A stretch of DNA of 64,000 bases from assembly GCA_019828595.1 (NCBI GenBank), contig JAHQRK010000010.1:1426001-1490000 (forward strand). Direction: 5' to 3'. Shown here piece by piece: positions 55,340 to 64,000 of this stretch (the first letter of the stretch is position 1; every line of letters starts with the position of its first letter). This DNA is from Aphanomyces cochlioides. Its lineage: Eukaryota; Oomycota; Saprolegniomycetes; Saprolegniales; Verrucalvaceae. Position numbers and translations under genes: made by a program. The notes under the pieces are model-generated. The model searched no databases, was not told where the DNA came from, and worked only from the letters and a program-made list of their open reading frames with translations.

Positions 55340-56400
55340 GCAGTGGTCTCAATGGCGAAGAGAAAGAAACCCAAAGCATGGTGGCGAAGGCGGCCATTCT
55401 TCAAACATCGGATGGACGACAGTCAATGGGAGCAAGTCGTCGAGCTCAAACACAAGATTTCGCCTCACGTCCTTGGTTTTGGCTTGCCTCCAGTCGTCAC
55501 AACCGCCGACTCGTACGAACACAAGTGGAAAAAACTATGTCTCGAAGAATTCCATGCAAATCTAAGCGACTTCATGGCATCCTTCAACAGTGCCAGCTAT
55601 ATTCAAAATGGTCAAAGACGAGCTGCCCGAGCTAATCAAAGCTGATATTTTACAACGAGTGCGCCATGTAGTTTGCACAGCAGCATGTGCAGCCACGTTG
55701 CAAGATCGCATGACACGCACGTATGGAAAGAGCATGGCGCGCACGTATGGAAGACGCGACAACTTGCCATCGGCCATAAATCGAATGACATTAGATAGCG
55801 ACAAAGCTGAGGCAGATGAAATCAAGTTTCCGTTCACGCACGTTGTCCTGGACGAAGCCGGAGCAATGCTCGAGCTAGACGTGATCGGCACGATTATTCA
55901 TGGTTGCAAGATTCTCCTTTGTGTTGGCGACCATCTCCAACTGAATCCATTCACGAAATGGCGCTTGGCCGACAAATTTGGCTACAATCGACCGTTCCTT
56001 GAGCGCTTCGCATCGACGCCAAACAACTTGGACGAAAGACACAACATGATGACGATCCAGTACCGCATGCATCCAGCCATGGCGACCGTCGTGTCCGCTT
56101 TGTTCTACAATGGACGTGTGACCACTGCACCGTCGGTCGTGGAAGCTCGAAGTCGATCCAAGCCTTTTCGATTCATCCACGTCGATGGAGAGGAAGAAGA
56201 AGAAAAACTTTTCCTTTTTCAACCGACGTGAAATCAAGCAAGTCGTGGCAATTGTCAAAGAGGAACGCCTCCAGTGTTTGCATCTCTCGATCGATGTCAT
56301 TTGTACATTGTTGGCCACCTCCCAACTCTTCGTTCAAGTCCTTTATGGCAGCCTTTGCTAACACACCCTTCCCTCATCCACGACTGACGACGACTGCGAA
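55340..56400 (+). pseudogene. broken copy of the SF1 helicase
   Basis: The 5' part (ending DFMASFN) matches the first exon of the intact helicase, then jumps at about 55590 to the region of AAALREIN... downstream, removing about 1.1 kb with motifs I and Ia and shifting frame. Motifs II-IV remain (VVLDEAGAMLELD, CVGDHLQLNPF, IQYRMHPAM). After EEEEEK a one-base change shifts frame again, and a second deletion joins DVIC to YIVGHLPTL, removing motifs V and VI. It also has a duplicated YGKSMARTYG unit. It cannot make a helicase. Confidence 0.9.
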
Positions 56401-56417
56401 GTAGATGAAATGTTTAT

Positions 56418-59400
56418 TCACACTTTTGATGGTTTGATTAGTGACAAGGTAGAGCCAACGTGCAGTCGATGAAACCACACTGGCGAGAACGCTGAAGATG
56501 GCAAAGCACGAAATGCAAAGGGTGTGCCCACAATTAAATCCAAGTCAATGACACTCAGAGTCTTCGCCGTATCGTTGTAGTGCGCAAGCCCATCGTGCGT
56601 CGCGCCGTCTTGAAAGTATTCCACCTGAATGTCTTGTCCTAATGTGTAACCCTCGACGCCATACACCTAAGGAAACGCAAATTTATCATCAACTGCAGCA
56701 GAAGTGGCTTACCTTGATCGATTCTAGACGTAGCTTTAGCTCTGGTCCATTGTACCCATTGAAATCAACTCTCCCCGTGATAAAAAGATAGCCTTCGGGG
56801 TAATGGACGGCTAAAAACGACAGTCTTGAATATTTGTGAGTACTCACTGGGTCGATGGAATCACCGCTGTCAAGATATAATTCGCCGTGAGCTTGAACCA
56901 ACGTGTTGTCTCGCATTTCAGGTAGCGCCACGACGAGTTTAAAAGGATTTCGACGACTTGCCGCCGTGGTACGGCTAGGAGCTTGCCCTGGCACAATGTA
57001 GCCTCCACGAATATGCACTGGTACTTTATCCAACGGCACTTCGAGCTCGACGAGTGCTTTGCCATTCAAATGATGGACGCGCTGGCCAGCCCAGAGATCA
57101 TACCAAGTCGCGTCCAGTGGAAGAAATGCCGTCACGTTGAGCGCTCCTTGGTCTAGCACGGGCGAAACAAGCAGCGCAGAACCGACGAGATACTGACGGT
57201 CAATAGCCAAGGTTTCCATCGAGGGGAATTCAAAGTAGAGAGCTCGAACCACGGTCGTTCCATCAACATGAGCTCGATAGAGCTGGGTGTACAAGTAGGG
57301 CAAGAGCTGATATCGCTTTCGCAAGACATCACGCATGATCTTTGTCGTGTCGTCGTCAAAGTCGACGGGAGCTTGATCTTTTGTGCCGGCATTGTGGTTG
57401 CGCAAGAAGGGATACAAAATCTACGAGAGCACGATCACAGTTTTACCAGTTCAAGCTCATGGCTGCGTACCGATGCTTGATGCCATCGAATGCAGAGCTC
57501 TTTGGTTGTATCCCAGTCAAATCCACACGCATCAGGACCGACCATGGGCATGCCAAAGATGTTCATCGCCAAAACGCCAGCCAAACCAAGTCGCAAGTCC
57601 TCCCACGTCGCCGTGTTATCCCCCAGCCAGTGCGCTGCATATTGTCCGTCGCCTGCGTAGGACGATCTTGAGAGAACAAACGAACGCTTCTGCCGGATCG
57701 AGTCGATCGCTTGTCGCGTCGCTTTCAGTTCCGAGTGGCCATAGAGCGAGTGGAGATTGTAATGAAGTGATACATACTGATGGGCAGCCAGCGATGCCGT
57801 CATCGTGCCGAGATTGCCACTTCGTTTTTGGCCAGGAGCGTACGGCTGACGGAACGGATCAAATGGAAACGCCGTGTCTTTGGATCGAACAACGCGGTCG
57901 GGTAGGCGACAGCTCGTGGGCTTGTGATCGTTGTCGGTGCAGAAACTGCTCGGTTCATTCATGTCGAGCCAAATCCCATCGTACTGCGCAATGGCATAAT
58001 ATCGACTCAGTTGATGTTTCCTAGACAAAGTAAGCTACACGACAGGGACAAGAAGGTAAGAAGGTACCAGTAAGACGTAGCATTCGGGTGAAAGAAGTCA
58101 GGGTAGGCGACATCTCCAGGCCAGACGCGGTTAATGTCGAGCTTTGTCGTGGAGCCGTCCGTCATGAAGACGTTCTGGCGCAGTCCTTCGACATACGAAG
58201 GGTAAGAAGGATGGGAGACTCCGATGCCAGCATCTACAATTGGAATATAGTGCTGTTCATGGAGATGGAGGTCCTGGATGAGGCCAGACATGTTGGGGAA
58301 CGTCGCGTTGTTCCACGTGAAGTCGAGGAAATCCTGTAAGACATCGATGTCAGTCCATTGAGTGTCTTGGGGAACGTCTGCTTTGCGCATGGCTTCCACG
58401 ACGCCGCGTACTTGAGATGCGTTTTTGTATTGATAACGACAGAGATGGTAGCCAAGCGACCAGTACGGAGGAATCATCGGACGACCGACGAGAGCAGTAT
58501 ATTGCTCGACGACTTGAGGAGCTGAAGGGCCCAGGAAGACAAAGAAATCGACAATGCCACCGACGGTGCGAAATGTCATCGCATGAGACTGTGCAACCAC
58601 TTCCAAAGCATTGCTGTTGACAAGGTAGACACCATGCGCAGCGCCAGAGTCTTCAATTCGAATGTAGAATGGATAAACTCCATATTCGTTGTCGCCGCCA
58701 GATGCAGTATGCTCATTGTCGCGGTTTGCAAGTTGATCTCGAGTCCACATGGTGTAATGATCGCCTTGGGCTGACCCAAGTAGACGGCCGACATGTTCTC
58801 CCAGGCCAAAGAAACGCGGCGGTGACGGCACTGCGGTTGAAAACTCGATGAATTGATTGGAAAAGATCAAACCATTGAAATGACCAGCCGACGTTGAGTT
58901 GAAGACGACTTCGCCAGTCGAACGACGTGTAATGCTCAATCCAAACGGCGTGTACGTCACACTGACAACATACAGGCGATCCAATTTACCACGGTGGCGC
59001 TCCTTGGAGTGATCCAGGTTGAATAAAGGAAGCGGAACTTCATATCGTCGAAATTTCGGGTCAAGAATGCGCACACGAACTCGAGTGTCAGATTCCAGAT
59101 GGACATGCACGACCAGCTCTGGAATATCGTTGCCAAATGGACCTCTGAAGCCTGGGGACAAGACGAGCCTGCCGGTGTATCCACTTGGAGTTGATTGCCA
59201 TGCCGCGAGGGTGTAGGTGTAGTCAAATGACGGCTGGAAACACGTCGAATTGTCAAAGCAACAACCCATAACTGCGCATGTGGACGCGTTCGCAGCTTGA
59301 ATAAAGTAGCGTGGATTTCGACACGCCATGCGCCGTGTACGAGGCACTGCACTGCATTTAGCTGGCGACGGAGGTGGGAGATTGCCAAAGGCGCACGGGG

Positions 59401-59605
59401 GATTCTGACTTGCGTCCCAGCAACAACCTTGGGCAAGACAGGATTCTTCAGTCGCGTTTGGAAACCCAGGCTGGACAGGATAGCAATCAATACGAGTTAG
59501 CGAGAGCCGCTGCGTTGAACAAATCGAGCTCTCATGCGTGGGTAAAGCGTCGAGAACGTGAAAACAGAGGAGGAAGGCGAAGATTGCAGCCACTGGCTTG
59601 CCCAT
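56418..59605 (-). CDS. GH31 alpha-glucosidase with trefoil domains
   Basis: A secreted or lysosomal alpha-glucosidase like acid maltase, releasing glucose from alpha-glucans. Exons are 59605-58068, 58020-57471, 57420-56713 and 56666-56418, giving 1,014 aa. After a signal peptide (MGKPVAAIFAFLLCFHVLDA) come two P-type trefoil units (SCLAQGCCWD; STCAVMGCCFDNSTC), each with the Cys-Cys-W/F pattern. Then come the N-terminal beta domain and the catalytic barrel. The nucleophile Asp is in GIWLDMNEPSSF (about residue 532), and the acid/base Asp in HWLGDNTATW (about 647). RWHQASILYPFLRNHN is restored across an intron. Trefoil plus GH31 is the arrangement of animal acid maltase and sucrase-isomaltase. 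All catalytic residues are present. Confidence 0.94.
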
Positions 59606-59916
59606 CCTCCCTTGCCTTGGAGATCTTCAAAGTGACAAGCAATTATATTGACCATCGCATAACTCAATGAGCTATTTTGACTTGGACTATTCCGAGCGAC
59701 ATACTATATTTTTCATAGTATTGTATCTAGTAATAATGCTGTATACTTTTCGAAGTAAATATTTTTATTTAATTTCTTTCTGTACCTAGCTGCTTATTTT
59801 GTATCCTCACGTACCCAAGGAAGAGACATGAGCAACATTGACATGGATACATAACTATACGAAATTAAATCTTGCTTAACTTTATGATAAATTGAGTACA
59901 GAACCATGATAAAAAG
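59606..59916. other. AT-rich intergenic region upstream of the glucosidase
   Basis: No gene is seen. It holds the glucosidase promoter and the left edge of the LINE-type element, whose exact 5' end I cannot place. Confidence 0.4.
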
Positions 59917-61712
59917 TTGGTGCAGGGGATGTTGAGCATGAGGTGCATCTGGCCGCATGCATTGCCGGTCCTAAGGTCAATTTGTTTTCCTGTGCTCTGG
60001 TATCAACTCCAATTTATTCCGATCGACAAAGAATATGCCAAACTATTCGACAAGGTCGCCAAGCAATTTATTCACGGCGATACAATTGATCCATATTCGA
60101 CTCAACGTTATTTGCATCAATTCAACTCGGACATTATTTTCCTTCCAAAAGCACAAGGTGGTCTCGGATTTAAATCGTCTACCCACTGGTGGTCAAAACT
60201 ACACCGGGTCATGACCTTTAAATGCTTCAAGCTACTCCTAGCACCACCTCACAACTCGTATGGTCAAACGAAATTGCCAGCATGGCTATCCATTGGAGAA
60301 TATTTACTCTCCAGAGCCTTCAGTCCATGGGGAAATTTTTATGATCTCCTTTTCATGAGTCCACACTCTAGTATGTACAAAGCCATATCACACCAAGATA
60401 AGGTTCCACCTCTCTGGTCAGCATTTACTCGACTATGGTTATCCTTATCTCCAACCCCACTTAAATTTCCCACAGTACAAGTCGATGGAAATTTTCCACT
60501 TTGGCACAATCAATTCTTACCCTTGGAGAAAACTGTCTTTGAACACTGCTATCCAAAGACTTATGATTATGCTGTATCACTGGCAAAATTAAATTTTACC
60601 CATGTTCGCCACCTACTCGATGAAAATGGCAATCTTATGGATCGGAAAATCCTGTTAGATTGGATTAAATCTCAATGCTCAAGACGCCATTTAGCCACTC
60701 CCGATCATAAATGGTGGTATGCTCTACACGGGAGACTTAAAGCTATTCTACCATCTCCACCCGAGGACACAGAAATAAATTTTCGTCAGCCTACACCTTA
60801 TCGGCAAACGGCTACCGAAATTACTTGGGCTGGAAATTTTAAAGATGGCTTTTTACCCTTTATTGATGCCACCTTGGATGATTTAACTCATGAATTTAAA
60901 TCCAAATCAGCTCAGGAGGTTTTACCCACAGCGCATTTATTGGTACCCTCGGATTTTTATGCCCACAAGGAAAATATTAAAGTGGTCGCATTCTACAGGC
61001 AGCCCAAATTTATTCTGCCAACGTATAGTGCTTTCATATATCGACTGCTTATACGAGCCTTACCTCTCCGATACAAATTCAAGTACTCGGACGATATCCC
61101 GAACACTTGTATTTTTTGTCATGAAGTGGAGACGTATAAACATTTCACCTTGGACTGTCCATATACTCGAGCATGTTGGAGTCCATTTAAATCCATGGCC
61201 AGATCCCTTAACTTTACTTGGCCAACTACCATGGAAAAAATATTCTTCTCTCCTATAGCACTCCAAGACAAAGACCTCCAAGCTGGATTTAATTTGCTGT
61301 GGCCAATTTTTTTATCTTGTATTTGGTATACAATATGGAAAACTCGGTGCGACCGGATTTACCGTCCAGATTTACCTAACAAAACACCTATGACGATATC
61401 CAGCTTAGCAGGACAATTATAAAGCGGCATCTGTACCAAGTCAATCGAGCCTCCTTGGACGACTCCACGAAGGCTTCCTTGACATCGGTGCTTCATAGTT
61501 TGCACCAGAATGAGTGGTTCTCTGCCCAAATCTTACCACAATCTCAAAACGAGACCTTGGAACCTGAAAAGGCATGTTATATTGCAACCTTTGAAGAAAT
61601 TCACCTAAGTCACCCAAACCAATGGGAAAACTCAAAGTGGATTTTCTCGCGACCCACTTGGCCTTTTCATGCGTTTGATGGCTCGTTAGCCCCAGCTAAC
61701 AGAGCTCTATGA
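59917..61712 (+). mobile_element. 5'-truncated LINE (non-LTR) retroelement, ORF2 C-terminal part
   Basis: A 501-codon frame (59917-61422) has the post-reverse-transcriptase region typical of LINE ORF2: the LPKAQGGLGFKS motif of the thumb/connection region and a zinc knuckle CIFCHEVETYKHFTLDC (C-x2-C-x8-H-x4-C). Tryptophan-rich spacing is also typical. The polymerase core with its YADD-type box is absent, so the copy is 5'-truncated. At about 61390 the frame shifts: DDIQLSRTIIKRHLYQVNR continues the protein in another frame to 61712. The element is dead. Confidence 0.75.
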
Positions 61713-64000
61713 ACACACCAAGTAACTTTATCTCATGCCGAGTCGTTCACAAAATCGACTTGACTTTATCCGTTCACCCAAAATGGCAAAACTATCGACA
61801 ACCCTGGCATTGCCCTGACGATCATTTCAGACATTCTAATGGTCTTCAGGGTTGCTAGACATCCCAAGCAGACAAACGCAAGCGTTAGATTGCAAAAAAG
61901 TGCAGTGGTTCTCTCACAACAACACTTTGAAAATTGTTACGACGTCTCCCCCTGGGGGCGAAATCTCAAAATCGAGTGCACACTTTTTGTTCGGGAAAAT
62001 TGCGCCACGGTGCCTAAAAGATTCTCCCATGTCTCCTCCTCAAGATGTGCCAGTTTGCGAGTGCTCAAACCTCGCCAAACTCGCGAAACAAAATTCGAAA
62101 GGAAATTCGATTCGGTGACACCCATTTTGAACCGGTTTCAACCCGTCACCAAAAGTGAAATTTCTCTCGACCTACTGCGTGGATTTCTACGTTTAGTGGC
62201 TTGTTATCTCAGTTGAATCGAGCTCTATGCCGACACCAACTTGCACATATTGCAGATCTATGGTTCAAAACCACGAACCCATTTTGGACTGTCACCCAAA
62301 CCGGTGAAACACCAGGACAACTCGAACGCTTTCCCTACGGTCACCGAGTGACATCTAGGGGTCTAGTGGGTGGCTCCACCACTTATTACGACTAGCCAAA
62401 GCGTTAGAACGCCCTGAAACATCCTGGTTTGCTCGCAATCCTCAATCCAAAATGTCAACCGCCCCTATCCACCGGCTACAAAACCTTAAGTCGGCTACAG
62501 GTCGCAAATCATTTCCTATCGACCGGCTATGACTCTTTTCCATCCTATCATGGCTAGACGAGTGTTTTAAGCCATCAAGAGCGATGATTGAAGCCCTGGA
62601 ACCTACTTGCCGTCGCCCCGACAACTTTTGGTGAAATGGCTAAAACTCATCGGAATGGCTCCTGAACGCAAATCAACTCCGATCGCCCAACTTAGAGTTG
62701 GAGAGGCTCGAGAATGTCCTCGCGATGGATTTGAGCTATCAAGCACCATGATAGCAGCACAGGAACCCAACTTCCGATTCCAAACCATTTTGAGCCGATA
62801 AGGCTCCAAAACGACCATCGTAGCTCATTTCAGCTACACGACTCTATATGCACCGATTAATATGGTGCATCCACCGCTAGCCTCCATTGATGGAGGACAC
62901 CAAGTATGGCTATCTATCTCATAGCCGTTCGGAAGTTATGACTCCTTCAAATTTGGCCGCCGAGACGCCCGATTGGAAAAACCACTGGTTTTGGCTAGCG
63001 CTCTCCCGCTACACACTACCTATGGCGATTCTAATGGTGCGCTATCCTTCGTACGTATCGTCGCTACGATTCTGCCAAGTGGCTCCATGCACCGCGGCGC
63101 CGTTCGAAATCCAGCTCCGACGATGCTCGCGCTCGAGACCTATCCGCGCATGGCGCATGTCAAAATGGCTCCTCCCAAATATTTTACCCTTTTTTATTAT
63201 TTTTGGGAGGTTTACCCCAAAAGCCCAACCCACAAGGGATTTTCCCTCTATCTCGCCACCATCAACTCCGATGAAGACGCTCCTGAAATCAACTTTGCTT
63301 GTCATGGAACGACCGACCTCGTTGATTTTTTTGGCTGGTCAAATCGTCCAAGAACATTTTATTTTGGATGGTCTTTTCTCTCAAACCCAGCTTTTCCCAT
63401 GGATCCAGCGATTTAATTCGGCCTCCTGAGGTCGAATTAAATTGGCCACGACCTTTTTGGATTTTTTGGGCTCCTACCTCTTGCCAATTTATTTTCCTTG
63501 GGCCTGATTTTACTCTGTTTCGACCCTTTTGTCAATTTTTGGCCTTCCTCTCCTGTCGATTTATTTATTCATGGATCGACCCCAACTCAAGCTTTTATTC
63601 ACTTGGCCTTTTTCACTGCGTACCTCCACTTGGAATTTTTATCAAGACTTTTGTATACAAATTTTCAAGTCCTCCACAGTCAACCCGAAATTGCCTCGTA
63701 TCTCGCCACCACCAACTCGGATCAAGATGGTCATGAAAAGAAAGTTGCTTGTATGGCTCTTCTCTATACTGTTGAATTTTTTCACAGCCTGAATCGCCAT
63801 GCAACATTTTCTTTCTGCCATGGTTCCTCCAAATTACCCCACACCCAAGTCTATTTCGGTTAAGCAACACTGGACGATTTTCCACAAGAACCTTCCAAGG
63901 TCACATTTCGCAACACATATTTATTATGCGACCTATGAAGCCAAAATCGAAAGTCTAGTTTGCGGCCCTTTTGGGCCATATTAATTCTTTAATATACTCA
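61713..64000. repeat. degenerate repeat region at the right end
   Basis: No gene is visible. Two similar stretches offset by about 164 bp occupy roughly 62460-62820 (minus-strand reading GSRASIIALDG and GSCAAIMVLDS at matching positions). Two further copies offset by about 452 bp start at about 63251 and 63703, each with TCTCGCCACCA followed by CAACTC. This probably is retroelement 3' flank or a satellite-like tract. It runs to the window edge. Confidence 0.5.

Noticed and set aside
56818..56860. extra intron with a GTGAGT donor in glucosidase exon 3
   Set aside because: Removing the 37 nt would shift the frame and bring an early stop, while the unspliced reading matches the family (GDSIDPV...YSRLSFLAV).
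1..64000. tRNA, rRNA genes, CRISPR arrays or bacterial-type operons
   Set aside because: I found no cloverleaf with matching arms, no rRNA core sequence and no regularly spaced repeats; gene structure is eukaryotic.

Overview
This window is nuclear DNA of a eukaryote, most likely an oomycete and probably a saprolegnialean water mould (inference; the species cannot be read from the sequence). The support is: many very short GT-AG introns (about 37-60 nt), a compact two-strand layout, a cluster of secreted leishmanolysin-like (M8/GP63) metallopeptidases with GPI-type tails, a BT1-type folate/biopterin transporter, von Willebrand A plus alpha-kinase fusions, a receptor-like TKL kinase and oomycete-like initiator sequences. 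Gene models were built by joining reading frames at GT/AG sites that restore frame and family motifs; exon coordinates are in each entry.

Left part (1-18.4 kb) is mostly housekeeping: mitochondrial-type serine hydroxymethyltransferase, a small bromodomain protein, phosphatidylserine synthase, translation factor eIF2A (14 exons), a PX-domain protein, the ubiquinone methyltransferase COQ5, two TPR proteins and the trafficking scaffold MON2 (intronless).

Middle part (18.4-32.4 kb) is a leishmanolysin cluster. Three genes lie on the minus strand and one on the plus strand. The second and fourth genes, with introns and upstream DNA, form a large inverted repeat around the third. Degenerate pieces of leishmanolysin genes and of the neighbouring BT1 transporter lie between and beside them. 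The intact transporter closes the cluster.

Right-middle part (32.4-50.4 kb) holds a DCAF1/VprBP homologue (11 exons), a four-PDZ protein, a Tc1/mariner-like transposon with perfect 27-bp inverted ends and a single frameshift, a YkgJ-type cysteine-cluster protein, a transmembrane kinase lacking the HRD aspartate (probable pseudokinase), and two divergent VWA/alpha-kinase genes.

Right part (50.4-64 kb) contains a duplicated helicase/alpha-glucosidase unit. In one copy the SF1 helicase is intact and only the glucosidase 3' end remains; in the other the helicase is broken and the GH31 alpha-glucosidase is intact. The last 4 kb is a 5'-truncated LINE-type retroelement followed by degenerate repeats with no gene.
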